DNA of 64,000 bases from Phlebiopsis flavidoalba. Lineage: Eukaryota > Basidiomycota > Agaricomycetes > Polyporales > Phanerochaetaceae. The notes below the pieces were generated by a model. The model saw only the letters and a program-made list of their open reading frames with translations, made no database searches and was not told the origin of the DNA. The stretch is taken from positions 124,001 through 188,000 of the forward strand of contig JAOCPU010000011.1 in the NCBI GenBank assembly GCA_035772785.1, read 5' to 3'. The translations under genes were made by a program, and so were the position numbers. Below, one piece after another: positions 1-10,222 of the stretch. Positions within the stretch are counted from its first letter, which is position 1. Each line of letters opens with the position of its first letter.

Positions 1-718
1 ACGGCCAATACTATGCGCGATCCGGAGCTAAATAAAATCACACACTGAGAGTGTGTAACGCACTTAGAGGCAACTCGTGTTCACTAACAGGCGGACCAAA
101 TCGTAAAAATTGGCCGGATTTTGAATGATGTCGTGCACAAGATTTATGGCAAGTTTCTCCTGTAGGGGCTCATATTGCCGCACAGCTGCCGCATTTAGCG
201 CAATATGCTCGAGCTTTCGGCAAGCCCGCCATTCAGGACCATACGGCATCAAAGTCATAACTCTAGAGCGCAGTAGAAGTTCACGGTGTCTACGCTCGGC
301 ATCGAACAGCAAAGACGCACCCGATTCAGGCCCATCAGCTCGCCAACTCCAACATATCTGGGACGATTGGAGTAGGCCGCTCCACGTTTTTGTCCAGGAG
401 GTCGGTTAGAACACGATGTGAACTCAAAACAAGAAGCCTGTTTTGAAGAATAGACCAGCGAGAAAAGCTCGCCTAAGTGCATGAGATTAGTTTAGCATGC
501 AATGTGTGACGGCTCGCTCACCATATGTATCTTTCCACTTAGCTAACGACTTCCAAGCCGCCAAAGGCTCGAATTGTAGAGCGTTCCCTATAGTAAGGGG
601 CAAACCGCGCGGACCGGGTGGGAGCTCCCGTCGTTGAGCAGCATGATACTTTGCTATGAAAACGTAGATAGCAATGGATAGTAGCACCAAAGAAGTGAAA
701 CACTACGTTGGTCGCCAT
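1..718 (-). CDS. Cytochrome P450, N-terminal part, cut by window edge
   Basis: Heme-thiolate monooxygenase of the fungal membrane-bound type. The minus strand opens near an ATG at 716-718. A hydrophobic anchor (LLSIAIYVFIAKYH) is followed by the proline hinge LPPGPRGLPLTIGN, then AAWKSLAKWKDTYG, and the exon ends at a GTGAGC donor near 521. The next exon reads YSNRPRYVGVGELMGLN, then after a frame change LMPYGPEWRACRKLEHIALN, the conserved helix C region. A further intron leads to bases 1-27, which encode SGSRIVLA. The I-helix, ExxR and heme-Cys regions lie outside the window. At least three frame changes are needed: after the initial MATNVVFHFF, inside the ..LLDKN/YSNRPR stretch, and after GELMGLN. 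This suggests either a pseudogene or indel errors. The family assignment is firm; the subfamily is not (it resembles the CYP5144-like fungal group). Confidence 0.85.
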
Positions 719-3149
719 GTCCGTATAGGAGCTGGTGACGTGGAAAAAGAAAGAGCGGGGCTTTAGAGTACGTACCCCCACAAATCCGCTGCACTTAAGT
801 TTGATCGAGTCAAGCGTCCGCGTCCGAGTCCGCGTCAGCCTCAAGCTGCGTACACCCATTCCGGATATGTAGCTGAGCTTCAACGCCACGGGCTTCGGAT
901 TTCAAAATTTTGCGTTAAACTTCATGAGTCTTATTTGTATCTCCACGATGGTGATGCTGGTGGTGGCCGGTGATCGGATCCATTGATCAAAAGCACGAGA
1001 TGGATCAAGCAATGATATGCACGGTAATCTACGATGATTGATATGATGGCGTCAAAAAAAATGCACGGTAATATCATGAATGAAATTTCCGACGATGATG
1101 AGGAAGGACAATTCCCGGACCACTTGGACACAGATAGCGTTCCAAACCCGGCTGGCCGTAGTAGATGGTCGCTTCACTTAACTTGGAGCATTATGTTAAC
1201 ACATCAACCTGCTGAAAACGCCCAGATGCACTGACCTTTATCCAAAATTGAAAACACAGCATGTTCTCGAGCTATGAACATGTCAATGTTACCACTATAA
1301 CAGCTTCTGGAAGCTCAGATTGCGTAGAAAGTCGACACCTCCTTAGCGACCAACCCTAGGTCTGTCGCTCTTTCGCCACTGTAATGGTAGCAATGGCATG
1401 CAGAAAAATACACATTGAGGATATTGACGCGGGGTCCCCTGTACACGTTTGCGTGCTAATTTCTGAACGAGTCGACCTGTCGAAAATTTGCGAGATGCCG
1501 AAAGCGGGCGCTATATACTCACATTGGACAGCTTAGCAGACTATAGTTATTGTTGCCAAGTTTTGCGTTTTTTTGCAGGATATTACAAGGGGACTCGTTC
1601 AATCACCTGCATGGTCTTGTGCTTCCTTGTTTAGAATGACGGTATTCCTGATAGGCGCCGTTTTTCACGGTGCCCCAACGCTGGGGAGGTTTACGGTCTC
1701 CCGCACCTGGTCCAAATCGGGTACCGGCTGCCGCCGGGCGTCCGTGATCTGGCCGTCCTCACAAGCGCCCTCCCGCCCTCTCGCGTATGTTAGCGCGCGT
1801 CGTTCGGAACAATTGGACTGTGAATCCCCGAGGAACCGTCAATTTGGGGGGCCAAATTTACTGGTCGGCCTCGTTTCGCTGGGGACCCCTGCGAGAATCA
1901 GGCCCGGTCTCAGCTAGCTGATGACTGGCAGATTGACGGTCCTCGTGGGAGATTTACGGTCCCTCAGGCGCTTAACGGCGCCCTCCCCGCCATATTCCTC
2001 CCTCTCTTGTCCCTCTCCAGCACCTCTGCCCTCTCTGTATCATCCTCCCTCCCCTAAGTACTGCTGGGAACGTTTTTCATTATGTACTAATTAGCGGATA
2101 TATAAATATATTTTGCAGCAATCCTTTCCATACACAGCATGATTCCCTATAGGAACACTGAGATAGTGGTGGAAGTACATCAGTATATTCGAATATAATC
2201 GGAATTAGGGCAAAAATGCATGTATCAGCATTGAATCATCAATTTTCATTATCTCATATATATTCTATAATATTTATACGCCTCCAAGAGCATGCCAGAG
2301 CACTTGTGGCGTCAAATGCGCTCTCCTGGCACTTGTGCCAGTGCGCGCGCCACCGGGCTGATGGCTTACATAAGCCCGGCTGGACCGTCAATCAAGACGC
2401 TCTCAACCTTGCTTATTCGTTCTGTGGGCGCTTAAGGTTGATCATTAGGAATTGGAACTATCGGCGTGTGAAGAACATCAGACAAAACTCGAGCCATGAT
2501 AACTAACAAGCCGACGCACAATACCCGAAGACAGCAGTTAATGGCCAAGAACGTTCGATGGTATAGCTAGGAAAAATTGCGATGAAGCACGTCGTTTCTC
2601 GGGGACCGTTAATCGCAGAGTCCCAAGCGCGCATCGGGTAACGACGGACTACCGAAGTTGGCAGTGCGCATCAGATGCGCCAAATCTCTGCCCGGCATTG
2701 AGTCAACGCCGGCCCGCCGCAATCTAAGTACTAGATACCGTGCAAAGGCCTCCAACCTTCAAGCTCTCATGGTCAATATTCAATAGTCGCCCTTTGTAGA
2801 CCCCCGATTCTGACCCAATTCTGATCACCCGTGAATCTATCCGATTCTATCGAAGAAGCTCGTATACTTACTTGTTGAATGGGAGGCTTACCATCATTAT
2901 AATCCGCGCACTGTTGACAGGCTTGCACACATCCAAATCGAGCCTAGACCCGAGGCTCTCTTAGCTTGGAGCGGTACAATGAAGGAGGGAGCTGAGGAGG
3001 ATACAGTGATGCCGTTAACAGACCAAACAACCCGAGCCATGCCGATGTACATAGTAAGAGCCATGCAGACCCCCCGAGGCAGAGTGCAGACAGCTACACC
3101 ATTGTCTAGCGAGCCCTCAGTTCAACAGTGTCATTCGTCCTCTCGAGGA
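719..3149. other. Stretch without a supportable gene; holds short inverted repeats
   Basis: No frame gives a recognisable protein. The part from about 1680 to 2060 is GC-rich with CCT-rich patches. The words TTTACGGTC and GACCGTCAAT (or their complements) recur around 1690, 1836, 1931, 1957, 2382 and, in degenerate form, 2608. An exact 12-base inverted repeat (GATTGACGGTCC and its complement) lies at 1931-1942 and 2382-2393. This may be the remains of a repeat element, but no coding part supports that. Confidence 0.4.
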
Positions 3150-4570
3150 CTACAGAGGATTGGCAAGGGAAAGTTGTGTGATCGCATTTATGCCGTCCTC
3201 CCTAAACGTGTCAGCGGTGATTGACAAGGGCACCAACCCGTCGAAGAACGTCAGGAGCTGAGGGTTGGGAGAGGTATACTTTGGCCAGTCCAGTAAACCC
3301 TTGCCGTTGGGGTCGAGGTTGTTTGACAAAGTTCACTAGGTAGCTTGTCAAGTCGCCTCCACCGTAGACGTTCAGTATGTCCGTTGCGTGAGGCTATAAT
3401 CAAAACTAAATAACGAATCTGCCATTGTATAGCACACTACTCACGATATGTTGAGAAGCACAAGCGAAAACAATGTTCCTTCATCATCACAATCCTATAA
3501 AGTATTAAAAATGTCACGACCACATGAGAAGACCGGACATACTCCTGTAACAAATGGGATATTTGCGACGCTTCCCTGTAGCACTAGTTGCTGGAACGCA
3601 TCTGGAAGGAACACGCCGTCCGCCCGTGGAAGCCAGGCAAGATCTAGTGACTGTTACTCACATTAGTGCACGCTTATGATGAGTATCGCATGGAAAACCC
3701 ACTTGGTAAGAATAAATGGCCGGGGACATGTTGATCGCAGCCATGAGGGTGTTGAATGGAACTTGGCGAAGACATTGCAGGGTATCCAGAGATCCGGAGC
3801 AACCCGTCTCCGAGACCAAAGCGTCGTAGTACTTTTGCCCGTGGCTAATGTCACCGACAGGAATCGGTGATCCCGATTCCATGAATGCTCCCCGGAACAG
3901 ACCCTCCGTATTTCCACCATTTGCTAACATTTGCAGTGCAACAGAGATTGCACCTGCAGACTCTCCCCATCTATGGGTCGTTGTGAGCATGCAACAATCA
4001 AGAGCGAGTCAAAAAACGCACATTGTAACCTTTGACGGGTCGTCGACGCGAATACCTATGGAGCCAACTCACAATCTTCACCGGAAGGACTGGCTTACGA
4101 ACGAGCCTGTGTCTGTACCAGAAATTGAGTGACGTCTGATACAATATTACTTGTGGAGGATTTCAGTAACTATGTAGTGTTTCTTGCTGGTGGACATGAC
4201 AATCCAAAGGTATGTAGCGCGACCATCATGAGCGGCCGGGTTTGTGGGGGATAAAAAAAAAAAAAAAAAAAAAGAAAAAAAAATCCGATCGTTGGCAGTG
4301 GGCAGACAAAGACGAAAGCGCGAACTGGTGTCTACCTATTATGCTATTCGGGAAATATATGATCAGACAACCTACATTTTACATAGTGCTAGGGTAGATA
4401 CATAAAATCGGCTGCTTGGCAGCGAAGGCTCTATGCCGAGACCTTGTGCGAGACAACGACCATCCACACACGCCCGGTGAAAAATGTACCCTGGTCATAG
4501 CATTACGGTTTGGAGGGCTCCTAGCTGTCTGGAGGACAACCCGCAAGGACAGGTCCGACAAGGCCAACGC
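3150..4570 (-). pseudogene. Type-B carboxylesterase copy with internal deletions (inverted member of the family)
   Basis: Serine hydrolase of the carboxylesterase/lipase family (COesterase). On the minus strand, in order: a damaged first exon (about 4560-4400, traces of the DQGTF..GIPFA region), RFRLCLPTAND (about 4300), HD.TTFGLSCPP (about 4210), SDVTQFLVQ...SPSGEDC (about 4135-4080), VDDPSKVTM (about 4030), WGESAGAISVALQM with the GESAG nucleophile elbow (about 3980), a long exon to SPAIYSYQ, SLDLAWLPRADGVFL, DCDDEGTLFSLVLLNIS, HATDILNVYGGGDL with the expected catalytic His, and DTFREDGINAITQLSLANPL ending at a TAG at 3150-3152. Compared with the complete copy at 16.9-19.4 kb, exons for the LTVNVWTP...WIYGGGF...NYR...RWIQKY block are missing, and so is the block between LLNIS and HATD. 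A poly(A) tract splits exon 2. It is almost certainly non-functional as it stands. Confidence 0.85.
4253..4283 (+). repeat. Poly(A) tract (A21-G-A9) inside the esterase pseudogene
   Basis: 21 A, one G, then 9 A on the plus strand. On the coding (minus) strand it lies between the codons for PTAND and those for HD.TTFGLSCP, where the full-length paralog has only about three residues. It is therefore an insertion into an exon, not an intron feature. It could be the tail of a retroposed sequence or a sequencing artefact. Confidence 0.75.
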
Positions 4571-5869
4571 GTATGGTTAACTATAGAGTAAAATGTAATG
4601 AATAACACAATCAGTTAAACAGTGAGACAGTAAGTGTTGTCGTCGTTGCCGGATGTAGCCACCGACCTGTCGCCCAATTGTGAGGTAATTTCTTCCGCGT
4701 TTATAGACTTTAGATTCGCTTTCGACCATGGACGTGTACGTACAACCACGTATCTGCGACGTGAGATAGTTTTCTGATAGCCTATAGCACTGTCGCTAAC
4801 CACACACATAGACTGGTGGAGACATGTGGCTGTGAGCTTCAAGCAAGTCTCGTAGTAGTTTACTCGAAGGACGAAGGCTAGAAGGTGTATACCTTCAGCG
4901 GCGTAACGTCCTGGAAAAAAAAAAAAAAACCCCCCATAAAAAAAACATGGGCTAAGCATGGAGCCAATGCGGCAAGTGTCTGGCGGATTGACATTCCGCG
5001 ACTTGATGTAACCCTGCCGACTCAGGCATACGTTCCTCCAAGTACCACAAGTATCATAATTTGATCACAAGACAAGATTGTTGCATGTTTGTCAGTACCT
5101 TTTCCCTACAAACAGACAATGGCCGGCATGACCGTGTCGAAACTCCGTCAAAGCGCAACCACGTCATTGGCACACCGGCCCTCGACACGGCAGTGAGTGG
5201 AGTTCTATGCTATAGTCACTAAAGCGTCGCTATAGATTTGGACAGGTAAGCTACGCTATCGTGTGCGCGAACACGCGCCTGGAAAGAAAGCTGAGAGGTA
5301 GTAATGAGTTTCCTCGATACACGAATGTGTCGTGAAGTCGTGGTGGGACTGAAAATACCTCAATATTACACCATAATCCACGGAAAACTCTTTGAGATAG
5401 CGTAGCGCAAGGGAAGTGAAAGTGACATGTCCTTCATCTCGTTGAACACATCCACCGTTGAAAGTTGTAGTACGGAGTCACCACTCGCGAAGTCGGGACC
5501 ACACGAAAGAGGCAGTGTCGCAAGCAGATGCGTCGCACTCACCCGGCATTTGCGTAACGTCAAATACCGGCAATTGGGCAAAACTGCCATCATCATTCTT
5601 TAGCGTCGTCAACATTGTCCAGCATTCCATCTCTCTGAACCTTCACTTTTAATCACATCAAGAGCTCAGCTGATAAGTTCACTTCTCATCGCCGAGCACC
5701 ACGCTCAAATTCACGGAAAAACTGGGCCCAAGAAAGAAACTCGCCTCATTACTTACACGGACTTAGCCCAAAACTCAACCTACGCGCTGGAAAGGTGAGA
5801 ATGCGCGACTCTTCCCTTCATGATAATGAGGCCAAACAGCACAATCTAATCTTGGGATTTGAGGTAGAT
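4571..5869. other. Intergenic; no supportable gene, one A/C low-complexity tract
   Basis: No recognisable coding. Around 4914-4946 a run of A is followed directly by C and A runs, so it is G/T-only on the minus strand. Short open frames here have no family features. Confidence 0.4.
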
Positions 5870-7351
5870 ATGCCATACATTCCCATAGAGCTCGTGAACT
5901 ACATCTTTGCGGAGCTTGAAGAAGATGTGAAGATGCTACGCTCGGGTATGTGAGCTCTGGCTGCAATGCCGATTTAGCGTCCATGCTCCCTCGTATGTCG
6001 CGCCTGGAGGGATCTGACTCTCGCCGCGACGTATCTCTTTCGCAATCTCAAGATCTCATTTTTCATACAACCTCAGCGTCTTGAGTCCACCCAGCGTGGG
6101 AAAACGCCGGCCATCCGGGCCACCCCACTTCAGGGAAGATGGGGACCCCATTGTATGCAGAAGGCGATCTATATCACTCCCGGCATTACAACCCTAGCAT
6201 GCCTTACAAGACTTTTGACCAATTCTTCAGCTTTATCAAGGGTAACGTTCCAATTCAGCGGAGCCTAAGACGTCTTCGGACTCTACGGATACCCACTTGA
6301 TGATGCGAGCGAAGATGAATGGACCATACCACCAAGCGAAATCACTTCCCTGATTAACATGCTCCCAAATCTGCACTCCTTGCGTCTGACTAAAACGTCG
6401 TACCAAGCCCTTCTGCATCTTATACCATCGAAGATCTACCTGTGGCACATCCACTCACGCACCTTTGCATTGATTTTCGACTTCAAGCAAGGCTCACTGC
6501 TATGGGGCCCATACACTCAGTGTTTGATGTTGCTCGCCTGCTGGCGTGTTTCGGCGAAGTGGATGAGCTGTACATCGATCAAATAGGCACTGACCCGGAC
6601 CACGAAGACATCACGTTATTTGAGCGCGTACTTCACCTCCGCCCACGCGTTCTAACTCTTGCCGGGCATGATGATCCCGATGTCATCCTCAGCTGTCTAT
6701 CTTACCACAAAGAGTTTCGGGGCCGTCAGAGTCTTTCGGTTACTGGAGAGCTCCTGCCACCGTACCATGGAATCCGTCACCACCTTCGCCGAGTCTCACA
6801 TGACCCAAAGACTTGAGGATGGAAACTATTTATTTCTGTTGATACGACGTCACCCTTGATTTGTGAGTATGCACATTCATTTCCCTGAATTCTCTGCTTA
6901 CACTAAACGTCGCTTCAAAGCTTTGAATCTATCAGCTTTCACTGCGCTCAGGGTGCTCACGATCAATTTGATTTCTACTCTGAAAATAATAAACTACACC
7001 GCGGAATGTTGGACGCAATTGCACCGCTTTTATTACACAGTGGCCTCTCTCCCTCAAAAAACACGCAATTCTGTACCTTGGCCATCCAGTGCCGGTTCGA
7101 GTATCCTCCACATCTCAGCTGGATTCAACACGGCGTTGTTGGGCGACAACCTTCTTGACGAAGCCCTGGCAAACATCATAGAACGGTTCGATCACAAGAC
7201 GATTGTCGTCGAATTCGTATCAATATCTGATGACGAGAGAAGAAATGGCGCAGGAGCTCTGGAAAAAGCTACTCCCGAAACTTTACGAAAGAGGCTATTT
7301 GCGTTTCGCGACGTTGCAGACGATACCACGGTGAAGATGCTGGAATGGTAA
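5870..7351 (+). CDS. F-box-like protein with LRR-type C-terminal part
   Basis: Basidiomycete F-box-type hypothetical protein, presumed substrate adaptor of an SCF ubiquitin ligase. The start ATG at 5870 gives MPYIPIELVNYIFAELEED, a typical F-box opening, followed after a frame change by CELWLQ, RDLTLAATYLFRNLKISFF and LACLTRLLTNSSALSRVTF. The next exon carries SLINMLPNLHSLRLTKTS, and after another frame change THLCIDFRLQ, FDVARLLACFGEVDELYID and LHLRPRVLTLAGHDD, spacing typical of the leucine-rich half of these proteins. A final long exon runs from about 6863 to a TAA at 7349-7351 and includes LNLSAFTALRVLTINL. About three frame changes interrupt the reading. The family is common and multi-copy in Agaricomycetes; the target is unknown. 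Confidence 0.7.
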
Positions 7352-7559
7352 ACATTAGACCCGCACCCTCGTACTAGCCGCATTGAATGACAGTCTTCTC
7401 GCAAATGCTTTTATCCCCCGTCCATTGAATGTACTATGCAGTATATAGACTAAACGCCGGCATCGATAGTTTTGCGCTCTTTCCTTACCCTTGGCCACCC
7501 GACGGAGGCTGTCCACACAGACCCGCGTCTGCAAGGCATATCCAAACCAGCATCATGTT

Positions 7560-9745
7560 TTAAGACTCGATTTGCGCGTCCTCTGCGAAATCTGATAGCC
7601 TTCGGAGTGCAAAACGATCTTTGACACCCGCGGCAACCAACCTGAAGTAGAGTTCCTTTATTTGCTCAGACGGATGTTCAGGAAAGGCCGTCGTGATAAA
7701 AGAGTAGACAGTATTGTCAACGGTGGAAGGTTTTGGAGGCGTAAAAAAGGGGGCTTGGATGGCCTCGCCGCGATGTGGCAGAAGTTGACAAGTAATGGGC
7801 ATGTTTGAGGTGACTTGCGGAGCGCCTGTCGAGCGGGGTGGTCTCTGCTGTCAGGTTTTGAAAGGAGCTCTCCACTTCCATCTTCATTAGTCTGTGGAGG
7901 AGTATCAGGTGTCGTGAGCTCATCCGTGAGGCCCCGAAGCTTCATGTCAAATTCTTCTAGCTCCTGACGGTCCGTCAGCGTTTCGCGATATCCCGCTCGT
8001 TGTTCCGGTTGGTGTGGCAAGTATGAGAGTCTTGAGTTTTGACGGATCCTATTCGGACCAAAGATTTGTCGAATTTGAGTCAGAATCCTGGCATATGGGG
8101 CAAGTCTCGTACCGTGACTTCGAAAAGATTCGTCGTCTCTCTGGTGATTGCGAAGTGAGCCATTGGACGAAGACCTTGGCACGGGACGCCGGACTGGCGT
8201 GCGCGGAGAAGATGTCATAGTCTCCACATGGGCAAATATTGGGGGCTTTCGCTGTAGGACCTTCGTCCAGGCTAGGAGTTGCCACCGATCGAAGGTGTCG
8301 AAGATCGGGAGCCGTGCAACGGCCGGGCTCAGACAAGAAAGAGGCTGACCGTTCGGCGTGTTCTGGGTTCGGTGGAATTGGTTGGTCCGCAGCTGATGCT
8401 GGAACGGCGCTGGTAGACGGTACCGTCAGTGTCTTGTTCTAGGTGTTATGTTAGAAATGACACGATCCGACACCGCCAAATACTGCACCCACCATGCAAT
8501 CGCTGTGCTCCCAGAAGGGGAGATCCATTCGGGTGTCGAAAATTCTAGAACTTGAGTAGTTTTCGGTAGGGAGGCGTCGATCGTTTTGGACGATAGTACC
8601 ACCAAGATTCGGATTGTAATCAGGCCTAATGGAATTCGTTACGGGTCTAATACGCGCACATGGACTAGATCAGAAACAAACGTACGTATGACAGCGAAGG
8701 CACTCACAATGATCCAAAGGTTTATGTTGGGGCGCTCTCTAGGCAGCTCAAATCCAGTCCATCGGTCTTCTGGGTGCGAGCCGTTCATGGGATGGTCGAT
8801 ATCGGACAGAGAGTCATCGGAACCCTGTGCACGTCATTCAATGCTGTCGAAATAGAATGATGAGTGTTCCCTGTACCTCGTCGATTACAGAGTCCCGTGT
8901 TGGTTCATACTCATCCGAGATACTCGTCAATGGACTGGTGGAACGAGAGGTTTCGCCCTTGCCAAACATGAAAGTAGCATCAGAGTGATGGCAAAATCCA
9001 GCATGTCGATGACAGACCTGCTCAGTCTCAGGTATTTGAACGCCGTCATCCTCTAGTTCTACATCAAAAAGGTGCTGTGGCTTCTTGACTGTGCGCTTCT
9101 GTTTGCGTGAAATAATGCTGGGTTGCTCACTTTGTGCGCGGGCGCCTGGTGCGAGCTCTCTTCCTCGGGCGTTTGGCTGCAGCACGAATAGCGGCGAGTC
9201 GCACACGTAGGATGAGCTCTATACTGGCCAGCAGTCTTCGTAACGACTTAGAAATGGACACTGTTTTTTCGCCTTCAAAATCGAATACATCGTGCTCAGC
9301 GGATGCCAGCTCTATCATGAATCAACTCACTGCGGCCTAAGGTCTTGCGTCGCGCTTTGCCGGGTCTGGGTCGTTTCCAGACTTTTTGGACGGATCCAAA
9401 TATAGCGTCAAGACGTTTCGGATGGTAGTCCTGTGGGAGTAGAGATGAGTGCCTCCCAAATTGTTCTCATATTTAAGGCTGCGCTAAAATACCTGAAGTC
9501 GGTCTCTCTCATGGTCGCTGAGCCCGGGGACTTGTCTGACACTGCGACAAAACTGCAATCCTCGACGAGGAATGCACACCGATCGGCGCCAAGGAGGCCA
9601 TTCTCGACTGGGGTGGGGGTGGCGTGGATAACGAGGCGATTGAACCCGTCGTGTCGAGTTCCCGCGTTATAATGGCTAGCGAGCGGGCACTGGAATGATT
9701 GAAGTTTGGAGCGTGGTGATCCGCCACTACTGACTCCCACCACTT
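7560..9745 (-). CDS. Unrecognised protein with charged, low-complexity regions
   Basis: I do not recognise the family. On the minus strand coding-like segments follow each other: RLVIHATPTPVENGLLGADR and FLVEDCSFVAVSDKSPGS (about 9650-9520), FGSVQKVWKRPRPGKARRKT (about 9400-9340), VFDFEGEKTVSISKSLRRLL and a basic run rich in R/K (about 9300-9140), an acidic serine-rich part (about 9090-8850), then PSTSAVPASAADQPIPPNPE (about 8400), RILTQIRQIFGPNRIRQNSR (about 8100), EEFDMKLRGLTDELTTPDTP (about 7940), and a conserved-looking C-terminus ITTAFPEHPSEQIKELYFRL ending with RRLSDFAEDAQIES and a TAA at 7560. Frame changes occur near 9160, 8230 and 7815. The basic and acidic clusters suggest a nuclear protein, which is an inference only. 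The exact start is not resolved. Confidence 0.5.
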
Positions 9746-9789
9746 CACAACATTATATTAAGACCGTTGGTCATTTGCCTCAGTTAGCG

Positions 9790-10101
9790 TTACGGGACCT
9801 CGCGAAGTAACCTTAGAAGACCGCTAGTCACTCTGGTCTCGCAAGCGAAATATCCAAATCTGGCCAACGGAAGTTCGTGAGCAAACAAAACTGTCGAATT
9901 ATGGATGTTAGTGGCACGTTCAAACCGCCTGGCGATGTTGAATGAGGTAGAAATGTCATCGGGGGGAGTCCTGAGATGGTCTATAGTTGGTGCAACAGTG
10001 CGGGTGGATTGCGGAACCCACTTTCTTGTCTCTTCAATGGCCAGGAAAGAGCTGTAACATAGTCGACACATAATTGGGTAGCACACAATATATTTATGCA
10101 A
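9790..10101 (-). CDS. Possible small unrecognised coding segment downstream of ALG11
   Basis: An open minus-strand frame of about 100 codons, with segments such as PPDDISTSFNIARRFERATN and VLFAHELPLARFGYFACE. It has no recognised family, no clear start and no paralog in the window. It lies 3' of ALG11 on the same strand and could be a chance frame. Confidence 0.2.
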   Translation of the reverse strand: MHKYIVCYPIMCRLCYSSFLAIEETRKWVPQSTRTVAPTIDHLRTPPDDISTSFNIARRFERATNIHNSTVLFAHELPLARFGYFACETRVTSGLLRLLREVP

Positions 10102-10222
10102 TAAAGATTTGAACGTTGAATCGATAGATTAGAGATATATCCTGCCTTGAGCTATACTAGAGAGGAACTAAGATGCCAAATCAGGCAATAATTAATCGAG
10201 CAACTCACGGCATCACGGCATC

